Shown in pieces: positions 35,346 through 47,884 of a stretch of DNA of 64,000 nt (its first letter is position 1; each line of letters opens with the position of its first letter). Source of the DNA: Parasponia andersonii (lineage: Eukaryota; Streptophyta; Magnoliopsida; Rosales; Cannabaceae); the NCBI GenBank assembly GCA_002914805.1, contig JXTB01000315.1, positions 170,205 through 234,204 of the forward strand, given 5' to 3'. The notes under the pieces were generated by a model. It saw only the letters and a program-made list of their open reading frames with translations, made no database searches and was not told the origin of the DNA. A program made the translations under genes and the position numbers.

Positions 35346-36531
35346 TATAGTTTTGGGGAGACAATCTTTTTTTCTTTTCCTTTATTTTTTTTTAAGTAAC
35401 CCAATTACTGTTATGGCTTTTAGGAGAATTAGCATCACTATATTTTTCCACTCTCAAAATATCTCACATTTTAATAGCATTCCAAATATCTTATAAAATC
35501 TAAATGTAGAGAATGATATCGGAAGGTAGATTTAACACTTTTTCTTTTTTTTTTTATTTTTTTGGCTGGGAAACGTACTTAATAAAATAACTTTACGCTA
35601 ACAGAACTATAGCATCCTTCGAATTCGTCCATCGCCATTTTCATACACACGTATACGAATACATGAAATTCTAGAGTGTCTATGAGGGAGAAATAGAAGA
35701 ATCAATGGATGGAATTATGATAGGGTGGTTATTCAGTAAAGATGTTGGGAAGAAAGAGACTAGACAATAAATTTCAAATTCTTAACCAATTTTTAGTTTC
35801 AAATTGGAGAGATGAGAATTTCATACTCAAATAGTAGAGTTACTACACAAGTAAGACTTTCTCTCCTACCATCAAAAGAGGTGATTTTGTTCTTTCCTTC
35901 CTCTCGTACCCAACACAACAAGAAAACAAACATAACCTTAAAAACTTGGAATGAATAAGAACTACCCCTTCCAATAATGACAAAAAAAAAGTTTCACTGC
36001 TGGTAAGAGGTCATGAGAAGAAAAAAACACATACTAAATTTGATTGAAAAGATAATTAATCACGCAGATCTAACACCTACATCGGCATGAATTGGGTCTT
36101 ACATCGGACACATGAACTAGGAAGGATCAAAGATTTCTAAACCAGAATAAAGGAGGAATAAAATCCTATATGTATAATAATTGGTACAGGGACGGTTCAT
36201 GTAGCTCAGTAGCATTGATGCAGAGAATACATTCCAACTAAAGAGAATGTTAGGGGCTTAAAAGTAGTTTTTACTTTTTTTGAGCAATTTTAGTGAATAT
36301 AGAATCACATTCACAAATCAACAAATTGACATAAGAGTGTTTAAAAGAACTACAGGGAAACAAAATGTCGCCTAACTGTTCGAGTAAATCTTCTTTGAAG
36401 ATGCGACTCTAATATAAATTCTCCTTTGAATCATTGAAACCAAATATCTAAAGCCATGTACCAAGATTTGTAAACAGCATATACAAAAGCATGCCTGCTA
36501 ATTACGTAGCTCGCTTGATCTTTTTAATTCT
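35346..36531. other. Intergenic downstream of the CAT gene
   Basis: AT-rich, with poly-T at about 35540. The CAT 3' untranslated region should lie within the right-hand few hundred bases. I saw no clear AATAAA on the minus strand there. Confidence 0.45.
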
Positions 36532-38271
36532 TCACTTTCGTTCATACGAATTTGCCACATCATAAGTTGCATGGAGACCAACAAACAAATAATAAACAAG
36601 CATTAGCGCAGTGCAGATGAAGAACCTCCAAAATGCAACAACTCCTAAAGACCCAATGAGGAAAAGATTCATCCCAATAGACAATGACGGCAGCCATGGA
36701 ACCAGAGGAACTCCCCATACCTTTGGAACACTTTTCTTTGGAAGCAAGGCTAATCCCAAATTCCCAGCAAACCAAACCAAACTAGTCACTGAATAACCAA
36801 TCCAATCGCGCTCATTTGTGTTCCAAAGTACAGTAATTCCAATAGAAGAGGCAACCACAAGAAATAAACAGGCAAGAAACTTAAACAAATCGACCTTCTC
36901 TGTCACTTCCCTAACATAGTACCTCCTAACTAGCAAGGCAACAGCCATAAGCATAAAGATGGTGAGTGTACTAAACGAGAAAACACTTGACAAAACATCC
37001 AAACTCGTAAAGAACGCGATTATTGCGCTAGTAATAGTCACCAAAAGAGTAGCGTAAATTGGGGTACCAGTCTTGGGATGAACAAGAGAAAACCAAGGCG
37101 GAATCATGTGTGATCTCGCAATCTGAGTGGTGTACCGAGCTTGGCCGAGTGACCCAACAAGCAAACTCGTAGTCATTCCCTTAAGGGCACATATGCTAAC
37201 CAAATACTTAGCCCAATTCATGCCAATCTTTCCAAAAGCGACAGAATAAGCAGCGTTTTTATCTATTTCAGTGTACTTCTGCAACATGGTCAAAGCCAAA
37301 GCCATGAGGCAATAAATCACAGTGATCACACTCATTGAACCAACCAAACCAATTGGTATATCTCTAGATGGCTGCTTAGTTTCCTCAGCCATGGTGGCCA
37401 CCATATCAAAACCTGTATAAGACCAGTAAACAACGGCGGAAGCCTTGAAAACACCTTCAGCCCCATATGGGAAAAAGGGGCTCAAATTCGAAGTCTTGCC
37501 GCGAACAAATCCTACAACTATTATGAACAAAATTATAATAGCACTAAGTATGGAGGTGATCCAGTTCAAAAAAGATGTCCTTTTGGTACCACTCATTGCT
37601 ATACCGTTCGCGATTAAGAGCACCAAAACCGCAATTGGGTCTAAAAGATTGAAGCCACTAGGCAAAGATTTTACCTGAATTCGAAGAAAATCAGGGTTGT
37701 CGTTTATCATGCTAGCCAAGTACGAACTCCATGACCGACCCAGTCCGGCGGCGCCGACAAGGGCCTCCAGGAGAATGTTCCCGGCGGCGATGAACGCCAC
37801 GAAATCCCCCAACTCGATCCTCAGATAGGAGAACGAGCCCCCGGCGACGGGGACTTCGACGGCGAATTCGGTGTAGCAGAAGACGGAGAGCAGGGCGGTG
37901 ATGCCCGAGACGGCGTAGGAGACGACAATGGCGGGTCCGGCGCTCTGGCGGGCCTCTTGGCCGGTGATGGTGAAGATCCCGGAGCCGACGACGGCGCCGA
38001 AGCTGAGCCAGATCAGGTCCCACCACGTGAGGCAACGCTTCATCTCGTTGCCACTCTCTTTGCGGAGCTCGACGAGCTCGGTGGTGTCGGTCGACCGGTC
38101 GAGGAGGCGGTCCTTGAGGCGGGGACAGGTGTCGGCGACGGCGGCCCTGTAAGAGGCGAAGTTCTCGAATGAGGGCTCCGGGAAGAAGTCTCGCTTGCTC
38201 CATCGCCAGTAGCTTCTGGGTTCCTGCGTCAATCCCCCTAGTCCTCTTCCTTCTTCCGTCCGTACGTCCAT
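36532..38271 (-). CDS. Cationic amino acid transporter (CAT1/5/8 clade)
   Basis: An intact single-exon gene of 579 codons. The start is the ATG at 38271 (MDVRTEE) in an excellent context (ACCGCCATGG). The reading frame extends four codons further, but the codon there is TTG, and the paralogue also begins MDVRT. The product is a multi-pass membrane transporter of the APC superfamily, which moves cationic and other amino acids across the plasma membrane or tonoplast. Visible marks are a hydrophilic N-terminus with YWRWSKRDFFPEPSF (21-35) typical of the CAT1/5/8 clade, the APC helix-1 motif GSGIF (96-100), CYTEFAVEVPVAGGSF (132-147), AEETKQPSRDIP (295-306), GQARYTTQIARSHMIPPWF (376-394), and a C-terminal permease domain with PKVWGVPLVPWLPSLSI (516-532). 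About 14 hydrophobic segments fit the family. The first 190 codons are much more GC-rich than the rest. Which CAT number it corresponds to cannot be settled by eye. Confidence 0.93.
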   Translation of the reverse strand: MDVRTEEGRGLGGLTQEPRSYWRWSKRDFFPEPSFENFASYRAAVADTCPRLKDRLLDRSTDTTELVELRKESGNEMKRCLTWWDLIWLSFGAVVGSGIFTITGQEARQSAGPAIVVSYAVSGITALLSVFCYTEFAVEVPVAGGSFSYLRIELGDFVAFIAAGNILLEALVGAAGLGRSWSSYLASMINDNPDFLRIQVKSLPSGFNLLDPIAVLVLLIANGIAMSGTKRTSFLNWITSILSAIIILFIIVVGFVRGKTSNLSPFFPYGAEGVFKASAVVYWSYTGFDMVATMAEETKQPSRDIPIGLVGSMSVITVIYCLMALALTMLQKYTEIDKNAAYSVAFGKIGMNWAKYLVSICALKGMTTSLLVGSLGQARYTTQIARSHMIPPWFSLVHPKTGTPIYATLLVTITSAIIAFFTSLDVLSSVFSFSTLTIFMLMAVALLVRRYYVREVTEKVDLFKFLACLFLVVASSIGITVLWNTNERDWIGYSVTSLVWFAGNLGLALLPKKSVPKVWGVPLVPWLPSLSIGMNLFLIGSLGVVAFWRFFICTALMLVYYLFVGLHATYDVANSYERK

Positions 38272-38383
38272 GGCGGTTGTCAAGGCAGAGTGAAACAGTG
38301 AAGAGAAAGTCGAGTGGTATCAAACTCAGTATCTGAGAGCGTTTAAGCTTTGCGGGGTTGAATCTGAATCCGCCATTGTTGAC

Positions 38384-38391
38384 CTTTTATA
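38384..38391 (-). promoter_or_regulatory. TATA box of the CAT gene
   Basis: On the minus strand TATAAAAG lies about 113 bp upstream of the ATG. Transcription starting about 30 bp downstream would give a 5' leader of roughly 80 nt without an intron. Confidence 0.5.
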
Positions 38392-38399
38392 TGAAAACG

Positions 38400-38919
38400 G
38401 AGAGATCGTTCTGAGAGTGTTCATTGGTTTAAGGCTTACAACTGGCAAAGGCCCTCTGATTTTTCTTTTTTAAGTTTTTTTTTTTTTTTTTAATTTTTGC
38501 GTTCATCTTTTTTTGTTTTCTTCTGTTTAGACTTCAGTATCACGGTTTTTGATATGGACGGTCGATGTTTTTGACCAGCTTTAATCTATGATCGGGAGAC
38601 CTTGACCCCTACCCACGTTGTCGTTGTTACAATCATTATTGCTAATTTTTGCAAAACGACGTTATTTGAATATTGGCTGGAATTGCATCCGCGTACATTT
38701 TTCCTACTTCACAATCTTTTCAACTTAATTTCCAAAATTGAAAAAAAAAAAAAAGAAAAATATTGCATTCATTATCCATTTATAACACCAACATTGTATT
38801 TGCCAACAATATCTCTTTGCTTAAAATTCGGGTAAATAATTATTTCTGTGAACAAAATAGTAGGAAAGAAATCATCAAATAAGATATACAACAAATTTAA
38901 AATGACAAGTCATATTTGT
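38400..38919. other. Upstream region of the CAT gene
   Basis: AT-rich with poly-T and poly-A runs (38470-38490, 38745-38757). Small ORFs here are not convincing. Confidence 0.4.
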
Positions 38920-39400
38920 GCGATGTATTGTATTGTACTGTGATTGTATTTGGTTGTATTGTATTATATTATTTTATTATAATGTTATTTTTAATTTTGC
39001 ATTTGTATTAAGATTTTATATTAAAAAGTTTATCTTGAAAATTTTTACTTTTAAATATTTACTTAAAAAAATACTATTTTAAAAAAATATCACTTGTAAA
39101 ATTACTAGCTTTTAAATATTTATTTACCAAAAAACTACTTTTTAGATATAAATTTAAAATAAATAATATTTTCAATAATTATTTAGAAAAATACCATTTT
39201 TGAAAAGAATAAAGTGATGCAAGAAAAAAAAATAAACGAGAGATAAATTAAAAACAGAAAAAGTTACAGATATTTTATTATGTATCAGATAATATTCTCT
39301 CTATTATATTAAATTTTAATATCATATTAATATAAAAATATAACAAAACATAATATATGATATTTAATTAATATAATGTAAAGTCTTTATGCAACGTGCC
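38920..39400. repeat. Dispersed AT-rich repeat, related to 53755-54300
   Basis: It starts with a run of GTATTGTATT motifs (TGTATTTGGTTGTATTGTAT) and ends around GTAAAGTCTTTATGCAAC. The same order of motifs, including AAAGTGATG and TATTAAATTTTAATATC, occurs at 53755-54300. The copies are two members of a small non-coding element family, possibly a MITE, or parts of the duplicated CAT neighbourhood. Confidence 0.5.
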
Positions 39401-39930
39401 AAATATTAGCAAGGAGTATTATCTATAATGTTATTTATTTTCTTACTTTTTAGTATAGTTACTAATATGTTGGCATTTTTCTTTTTTTTTTCTCCTTTTC
39501 TTTTTTAAGTGATTGGTTGCATGAGATGTAAATGATTACTTTTCTTTATGAATTTGTTAGGATGAGCATTTCTTTCTCAATACAAAACTTGACGATTACG
39601 TGGCACATTTTAGTCAAATAGTATACGTAAATAGGTTTTAAACCTTAAAAGCACATGTTCAATTTTAAATTAACCCTCTTTTAAGTTAGGGAAAAGTGAT
39701 AGAATTTGTTTTCAAATTGTTAAGGGTACCTTTTAATTGATATTGTATATATCCTCGTGGAGTAGGTACTATTGGCATGGCTTTTGTAAAGTGATTATTC
39801 ACGTGTCACAATTTTATTTTCTTGAAAAAAAAAAAGCATTTTTATTAATTATTAATGTGTGTTTGTCTTCAACGAAAAGGGGGAAAAAAAAAAAAAAACA
39901 TATTGTTGACTTGGCTATTAATGGGGCCTA
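39400..39930. repeat. Diverged duplicate of 42745-43340
   Basis: Shared segments in the same order include TTTTCTTACTTTTTAGTATAG, GAGATGTAAATGATT, AAAAGCACATGTTCAA, CCTCGTGGAGTAGG and GTTGACTTGGCTATT. The two copies are about 3.35 kb apart in direct orientation, so this is an old local duplication. Confidence 0.75.
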
Positions 39931-40563
39931 GCGGATGTATCGCTGTTTTTTTTTTAATCTCATTCATGTCCCACATATCAAATCATGTTACACAATATTA
40001 TTTTGATAAATGAAACAGAGAAAATTGGGATAAGTAATCATAGTCCATGTTTAATTAGTGGGCATGATAAAAATTTGGTTCCGCAACTGGCATGGATGAT
40101 TTTGTGCTAGGAGGGGTTAAACGGAGAGCTAAAATTTGTAAATTGGCTAAACGGATGGTGAAAGAAAGAGGTCCACCGGATTATATCAAATCCTCCTTGG
40201 ATGGAAGAGATATGAAGATAATGAAAAGAATCAAAGATAAATAGTTACTTTGAAACTAAATTTCTATCCATCACCAACTTTCTACGATACCAAACAAAAA
40301 GATAGAAAATTATATTCTCTCCTTCCCAACTTAGAAGAAACATGACCTATTATCCAAGTCTCTCTATCTCTTGTACTCCCACCCTCTCTTACCGAACATA
40401 ATTGGAAATGACTGGACGACTAAATAGTACATCCTTTATTTGATTCTCAAATGACGGTTATATAATGTTGCGAATGATTAAAACTAGAACTTTCGTCTTA
40501 TGCTTTCTTTTGTTCATTCTATAACTCACTCTAATAAATGTGAGAGCTATATCCAAAATTTAG

Positions 40564-41377
40564 AGTTGGTGAGGTTCACTATTGAATCGATTTCTCACCA
40601 GCTGTCCACGTGTCTCTGAACCGCTGATGCTATGTCCTCCAACTGTCCACGTGTCCTAGGCAGGGTTGGAGAGGCAGGGGTGACCACCTGCAAAGACTCT
40701 CCGATGCTTAAGTCAGTGGTCTTTCTTTGATTCAGGGTAACAAGGATTTAGTTCTATATAAGTATATCTTTATTTCTTGCTCGTAAGTTTCTTTTTGTAT
40801 GCGTACATGCCTCTTTTTGGGAACGCATGGCTCATATATGTATAGTATAGTCCTGAGATTGTGAACCACCCGGTTTACAATCTCAGGACTAAGTACCTTT
40901 TTCCTCCAGACTTTTTCCAGAGGTCACGAGCCGAGATTACCGTGATATCCTCTCTACCGCTGTAGCCTAGTTTCCGCCGTCTCCTATGGCTCGAGTCTAT
41001 CAGGGGCGAGATTTGGACAAATCGTCGTTCTGTCAGGACGGCTTGCTCCCTGCGCACACCTACTCAGGATCACATTAAATGCTCTGTCTAGGTCTGGAGT
41101 TGTGAGTTGCTTTCCATTGTATTCTGGTGGAAGACCTTGGGGCTTCCGACCCCCCTCCAGCTATCGAGGTAAGAATCGGACTGGGCCGAGTCCATCCAGA
41201 ATCTGGGATGGGCTCGGCCCTAACCTCGGACAGCCCAATGGCCGATGTGGTATCATATATGACTCGCGTGGCCTTTAGCTAGTCACTCTTGACACATGTC
41301 GGACGGTGGACCCTACTCGTGACATGTTCTGCCACTTAATCATTCACGTGGTGTATGATTTAGGAACGGGTCCCACA
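40564..41377. repeat. LTR-like copy related to the LTR at 59294-60267
   Basis: It aligns along most of its length with 59294-60267: TTTCTCACCAGCTGTCCACG at the start, CAAAGACTCTCCGATGCTTA, GGGAACGCATGGCT, CATTAAATGCTCTGTCT, and GGAACGGGTCCCACA at the end. The 135-bp internal tandem duplication of the other copy is absent. No internal coding region follows it, so it is a solo LTR or a fragment. I could not find a matching 5-bp target duplication (TTTAG left, TTCAC right). Confidence 0.7.
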
Positions 41378-41929
41378 TTCACCTTTTTAATCTTGTTCCA
41401 AGGCAAGTAGCTATCCATCATGACTTACCAAATACAAATACAGCGTATAGATAAATTTTCTAGGGTTTATTGTATAATAGTCCTTGAATTATAATTATTA
41501 TATCATTTTATATTCTAAATTTTTAACTAATATAATAGATTATCTTAAATTATATAATTATTATAACAATATACTTTTTATCACAAATTATTAAATTTTT
41601 AACCTTCATTTTCAAAATACATAATTTGATAATTATAATAAAAAAACGAGACTTTAAATTTTCAATTTATATATAGACCGTCAAGAATTACGTAGATGTT
41701 ACATTAATATCTTTTTTATTATAAATTATTAATTTTTTAATATAAATAAATCATATATAAAACACACCATTTAATAACTATACCCAAAATTTTGTCTCTC
41801 AAAAACAAACGGAATCTAATCATACACTTTCCACGTAATTATCTTTCAATAATAAAACTAACAATGCGCCATTTCAAAAAAAAAAAAAAAAAACTAACTA
41901 TACGTGATAAATAAATCATTGTTACAAGA

Positions 41930-42720
41930 GTATATTTCATAGCTACCATCACCATGTAACCATTTTTAAATCTTAGAATACGCTTTAATGGATCATCCTC
42001 GACAAAAGTGTCGCTACATGTGTGATTGATTTCTCTTTCTGCCGTGTTGATTGCTCAAACAATACAAACGATGGATAAAGGGTAAAAGAAAAGGGGGAAA
42101 TGATAATAAACTTTTGGGTGGAAATAAAAGCTAAATGGTTATTGACATCACTAATAGAGATAGCTTTTTTTTTTCTTTTTCTGCCGCCTTAATGAGAAAG
42201 CTTTGACACTAACATTAAACAAGTATTTGATCCCAATCATTGAAAAAAAAAAGATATTAGATTACATAACAAAAGCAAAGAGGCAATAAGTCCTAGTATG
42301 ATATAAAATACATCGCAAATAACCCAGAGCGCAAATGTGACTTTGGATGCATTCATATTTTATTGCAGTAAATGGGCACAGTTTGGGGCCAAAACATAGA
42401 CATATAAAAATTTGTAATAACTGGAGTGTATTTATATTTTATTGCAGTATATAAATATAGTGTATTATTTTTCTTTAAATTTTTAGTAAATAATATATTT
42501 TTTTAAAAAAATAGAGATAAGAATACAAGTCCTTACCGTCTTTGGCAAATTTTCTCCTTCGTGGCTAAGAGTCTTATGTTCAACAAATCATAAAGTGTTT
42601 AACTAGTACACTGAATTACATTAATAAATTAACGAATGGACCAAGAGGACCTGACAAAACTACAGGACTAAAACAATTGAAGATGACATGCCCCAATAAA
42701 TCCTTATAAAAATTCGTGAC
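41930..42720. repeat. Duplicated block shared with the CAT pseudogene neighbourhood
   Basis: The left part (CCATTTTTAAATCTTAGAAT ... ATAGAGATAG) matches 53390-53700. The right part (AAGTCCTAGTATG, AGTTTGGGGCCAAAACATA, CAATTGAAGATGACA) matches 56775-57065, which lies just downstream of the CAT pseudogene. The order is conserved but about 3 kb of other sequence separates the two parts in the second locus. This supports an ancestral segmental duplication carrying a CAT gene. Confidence 0.7.
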
Positions 42721-42744
42721 ATGTGAGAAATTTAAAATGCAGTA

Positions 42745-43340
42745 GTCTTGAATATGCTTTTATTTGTTTTCTTACTTTTTAGTATAGCTACTATGTTGGT
42801 TTTTTTTTTTTTTTAACAATTAGTTATCACATGAGATGTAAATGATTGATTTTCGTTCAGATTTTTTTTTTTTTTGAAAGGACGTTCATAATTTATTAGA
42901 ATGGGCATTTTGGAGGCAAAATACAAAACCTGAGGATTACGAGGCACATTTTAAAGTTAAGTAGTACAAGGAAATAGGTTGTAAAGTTTAAAAGCACATG
43001 TTCAAATTTAAATTGACCCCCTTTTAAATTAAAAAATTATAGGGAAAAGTTATGGAATTTGTGTTCAAATTAATCAGGGTGCCTTTTTAATTGATATGTA
43101 TATATCCCTCGTGGAGTAGGGACGGTGAGCATGGCTTTTACAAAGGTTTTTTTTTTCTTTTTTTTTTTGAGCGGGGGTTTTTACAAAGCAATTTGCACGC
43201 GTTAATTTTATTTTTCTGACAAAAAAGAAGAGTTTTTTATACATAATAAATTATGTATGGTTGGCTTCAATGAAAAGAGAAAAGCACGGTTGACTTGGCT
43301 ATTCAAGCAATTTTCACGTGACATGGCAATGACTGATAGA
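42745..43340. repeat. Diverged duplicate of 39400-39930
   Basis: Second member of the pair described at 39400. It directly continues the 41930-42720 block, so the duplicated segment was at least 1.4 kb. Poly-T runs have expanded here. Confidence 0.75.
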
Positions 43341-43794
43341 GCTCATTTGGCAGGCAAATATGCTTTGTTTGGCAGGATGATTTCATGCCTTTTACCACGA
43401 GTTACGTGTTCACCTCGAGTGATGTGGCTGAATGTCAATTTTTCACATTCAAATAAGGGCTCAAATATTTTAAAAAGATATGTCCATCCTCCGTAATGAG
43501 AAGCCAACTAGATCATAAAAATCACAACCCATGATAGATAACATTATTCTTTTTGTGCAAGGATAGAGCTAGGGAAGTGAGAGAGAGAGAGAGAGGAAAG
43601 GGTGAGGCACACGCACAATGGTGACAATCATTCTAGGCCCATTAAATTATGACATTCTCTAGATGAATATTTTTTAGGCCCATTAAATTATGGAATTCCC
43701 TCTCTTTGGAAGGATGAATTTTTTTTTTTAAAATAAGATTTAATTAATGATCTTCACATATTATAAATTAAAAAAAATACTTATTATTATAAAT

Positions 43795-45092
43795 TACGAT
43801 ATTCCCTCGACAACTTGCTTTAAGTTTCCGCTATTCGGATCAAGATAATGGACTTGACTGACTTTTTTACAAATGGAGTGAATCCTTCTTAAACTCACTC
43901 ACGCCTTTACAATAGTTTTAATTTCACCTCTACCATGCCTAACCTCGGATTGTTTTGACTCCGGTGATAACCTTACCTATATAGATTATTTAGCCAATGG
44001 TACCAATCTCATCAACTCATAAGTTGTCTAAACTCCGGTGGTAACTTTATCTACACTCGAGTTATTTAGACTCTGGTGACAACCTCACCTAAATCGCGTT
44101 ATTTAGTATCTGGTGGTAACTTTACCTATGTACGATTACAATTTTATTTTTGTTGAATCTCTCAATTAGAATCTCTCTCTAATGAAAGTATTTGATACAA
44201 GGTGAACTTAGAGAAAATAAATATAAATACAAAATATGATCTAGTTTGGCTTAAGTGATTTTTGTAAAAAAATGGATTTGAAAGTTTGGATCACTAAAAT
44301 GGATTAGAATAACATGAAGATATAATATGGCCAATGTAAGGATATTCAAAAGTTGTTTCATATGTTAAAAAATCGTCTATTTATAGACTTGAATAAAAAT
44401 TAGTCGTTTTAGACGGTTTGACAGACATTCTGTCATTTTCGGTAGACTAAAAGTATATTTTCAGTCGACCAAAAATACTAGCTATTGATAGTGCAGTTCT
44501 AACGGTCGAATTTAAAAAATTGCTAAAAATTCGACAAGAAATTGGTAGACCTAAAACCAAGAATCGGTCTGCTAAAAATATCACAAAGCATGTTTTGATC
44601 TTATTTCAAGTCTTTTTCAATTCTTTTCAAAACTATGACTTCATAAAATTGATTTATATGAAATATGGATACTATAGGAATTCATAAATCAATTTAAAAA
44701 TTTGTGTAAAATAAATTTTATATTTTAATTAGAGATAAATAAGTTTGAGAGTAGTGGTTTGAAAATTTCCAATTTTATAAAAAATTTGAGCCATTAAGAT
44801 CAAATTATATGAAAACATATATTCAAATACAAGAACTAAATATTTAACCTTTGCTAGTCTAAGTCTAGTATTCTTGATCTTTGTCTTCAAGCTCTTTTCT
44901 GTAATTCGTCTTCAAGCTTAATTCTAATAAGTCTAATATGCATTCATCTTCAAGGTTGATTCCTTAATTAACTTAAGTTAGAATTTTTAAAGCTATTTCA
45001 CAACACATTCAAGTTAAATCATTAGTACTAAATCAAATATTTGTTACCTTCAAAATAAGAGTGAGTAAGATTGAAACCTTAATTTCTTAATA
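43795..45092 (-). repeat. 3' LTR of the Sirevirus-like element, truncated
   Basis: It aligns with 49550-50820 (CTATTCGGATCAAGAT, CCTCTACCATGCCTAA, TTGTTGAATCTCTCAA, GAGTGAGTAAGATTGAAAC). It ends in TA instead of CA at 45092. Similarity fails to the left of about 43795, where about 230 bp of the LTR end is absent. Confidence 0.8.
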
Positions 45093-45106
45093 ATCTCCCC
45101 ATTTTT
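45093..45106 (-). promoter_or_regulatory. Polypurine tract of the Sirevirus-like element
   Basis: On the minus strand AAAAATGGGGAGAT stands directly before the 3' LTR. A second similar tract (AAAAAGGGGAGAAA, about 46146-46160) lies about 1 kb further inside. Multiple polypurine tracts are a known Sirevirus feature. Confidence 0.7.
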
Positions 45107-47180
45107 GATGATGACAAATATTGATTTATGAGATAAAAGAAAATATGTATTAAAGATATGAAAATATAAAGTTTAATAAGTTTACTTTAATCCTTACCAT
45201 ATTTTAAATTCCATCACAAAATATGGTTGAGAAAGTAAAAGGACTTACTCCTCCTTCTTAACTCAATTAAGTATCATTAGCACATTATGAGAAAATTAAA
45301 AATATGTGCTGAACAGAGTTCTCTCAGTTAACACATGCACACTCATAACTAAATTCTTTTATCTCTGTATTCATAAGTAAACATTCTTTTCCTCCTTTTA
45401 ACATTATTAAAAAGATAAAAGCAACTTTTCAACCTAAGTATCTTATAAGACCAATCTATTTCTTTGAAATAAGATTCTTCTCATATTTATTCAATGTATT
45501 ATTCTCTTTATTTAAATTCATGACAAAAGTATATGAAAGAGTAATACACAAACAATTTTCTCCTATATGATAAATAGCATTACAAGTTAAATACTTTAGA
45601 GATAAGGAGGAATTTATAATTGAACAATCTTCAAAATAAAAAAGACAATATCAAATATAAGATTGAAGAATAATATGATGCCAAAGTGAAAACAAGAACA
45701 TTTTTTTTAATTTTTGGCAAAATTTGTTCTATTAATAATAAGTATAACAAATATAGCATAGAGAAGTTACATCTAATCAAGATCATGAAAAACTCTAGCA
45801 TAATTTTCACTTATTGAAAACATATTTTCTCCAAGTATAATCATCATAAAGCATAGGATTAATTTATATCATTAAAGAACAATAAAGAAATAATTTCTTT
45901 TTCTTTATTTCCTTCTAACTATGAAGAGTATATCACAATTTATGGAAGATGATAATGATGAATTTTATCATAAGAAAATCATAAGCATGCTCTCCTTCAA
46001 TATATGAATCATAATCAAAATGTCAATAACCAAAAATATATGAGAGACATTAATTATGAATACCAATTGTATTAAGAAGAAATGGAATGATCAAGTTGAT
46101 ACCAATTAAATTGATAAATAAAAAAATTAATTTAAATTAAAGCACAATTTCTCCCCTTTTTGATATTATCAAAAAGTTGCATAAACATAAAGAATAAAAT
46201 TGATACTAATTAACAAATGCAAAGTAAATACATGAGTAAGTAACTAATAGTAAGTATCTAATCAGAACATGACATATTGTCCAAGTTAAGTAATAAACAT
46301 TTAGAAAAAATAAGGCATAATAAAGCAAATCTTGAAAGCTAATGAGAACATTGTATGTAATACTCATCAAAAATTTGTTCTCATAAAAAATTATGCGCAA
46401 ATATTTAAAATAACAAAATAACAAAATATAAATATTAAATTCAAAAAACACATCATTTTAAGTTCAAATATATTGCTAATATAGATAAAAAAAAATTCAA
46501 TTGATTATGCATAGTATTTGTCATATAAATGTCATCAAGCATTTATACAAATATAAGATTTTAAGCAATATATATTGTACAATCTATTTAAATCACATAT
46601 AAGCAATTAATATGTTAATCAAAATTAAGTTCATAAATAAAAATTCTAATAAAGTCAAAGAAATGGGAGAGAATACGCGAAAAATCCTTAAATAGATGCA
46701 AAAACTCGAAGAATCAGTCGATTGAAAATCCATTTTTGATATACCGATTCTAGCAAAAAGAATGAGAAATCTAGAGCACTTTTCTAGTAGACCGGCTAAA
46801 TTTTTGGTCTACCAAATCCCCTGTTCCAGTAGTGTTTCGAAAAATTTTATTCGAAAAATAATAAAAACAATAAAAATTCATCATTTTGATAAACATAAAA
46901 TCATTTTTGAAAGTTTGAGCAAAACAAACAATTCAAGATAGTTCATCATAATCAATCTTACCAAGTTTTATTTATTTCGGTGTCATCGTAGGCTTAAAGT
47001 GTTTGAGCTCGAATTTTTTAAGAAGATACACCTTGATTGATTGATGAGGATTCCATTTTTCCAAAAACTCTTCATCTTCTTTATGTTGAGGTTGAATTTA
47101 ATTATCATTTTTTAATTTATCGTTAAGCTCTAGTCATTCAAATTTAATACTAAACTTACAATGATATTATCTATACTTTT
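45107..47180 (-). other. Sirevirus internal non-coding region
   Basis: AT-rich sequence between the integrase remnant and the 3' LTR. RT and RNase H motifs were not found. A patch at about 46690-46830 resembles part of the LTR (AGACCGGCTAAATTTTTGGT). Confidence 0.5.
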
Positions 47181-47189
47181 CTCCTAGAA

Positions 47190-47480
47190 AGAGTTATTAG
47201 TTTCATCAAATATCACATACATAGATCCATCTACTACTTAATTTTTTTATTAAAAAACTCTCTTTATGCATTACTAGTAGTCGAGTAACTAGGAAAAGTT
47301 TTAACATTAGATTTTGAATCAAAATTTTCTAGTTGTCTTTGGTGTTTTAAAAAAATACAGTATTTGCATCCAAAGACTCCAAAATAACCAATATTGAGTT
47401 TTTAATCATTTCAAAACTCACAATAATATTTTATTCAAAATAAGTTTAATCAACATCCGGTTTAAAATATAACAAATAGT
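47190..47480 (-). pseudogene. Sirevirus integrase C-terminal remnant
   Basis: The minus-strand translation across frames shows FGCKYCIFLKHQ, then NFDSKSN, YSTTSNA and RVFNKK. This is the copia integrase end (FGCK...FDSKSD...GYSTTSKAYRVFN) with stops and frameshifts. Upstream integrase catalytic motifs are not recognisable. Confidence 0.7.
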
Positions 47481-47884
47481 ATTGACGATTTTGGCCTAAA
47501 AATATTTTAGTAAAACATTTGCATTTGACATAGTCAAGGTCATTTTGAAACCAACAAAGAAAATCTTGTAAATTTTTTTTTTAAAAAAAGATATAATTTC
47601 ATTTATTCAAAATTTTAAAATAAAACTCAATAATTATAATCAATAGTTGACAAAAATTAAGTATATTATATTTCTAGCAAGACATTCTCAAAGATAAGCA
47701 AAGAATTGCTACTAATATTACTTATGCTAATAATCTTTCTTTTTGTATTAACTCTAAAAATGAAATATCTACCATCATTACTTTGTGAAAATTGAGAGCT
47801 TGGAGAAGTCATCGGTCAAGTTCTTAGAGCAATTACTTTCTTATTTTTACCTACAATAAAGATTCTAATTTGGATTTTTGATAC

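Noticed and set aside
36190..36220. tRNA-like TAGCTCAGTAG segment
   Set aside because: It resembles an A-box, but there is no B-box or cloverleaf downstream.
38272..38283. Four extra codons upstream of the CAT ATG as part of the protein
   Set aside because: The first codon is TTG, not ATG. The ATG at 38271 has a near-ideal context and the paralogue begins at the equivalent Met.
37712..38323. 203-codon minus-strand ORF and two plus-strand ORFs over the start of the CAT gene
   Set aside because: These are shadow frames of a GC-rich coding region. They are Arg/Pro-rich with no independent support.
40875..41057. 60-codon Arg-rich minus ORF
   Set aside because: It lies within the LTR-like repeat and the region is not conserved as an ORF in the second copy.
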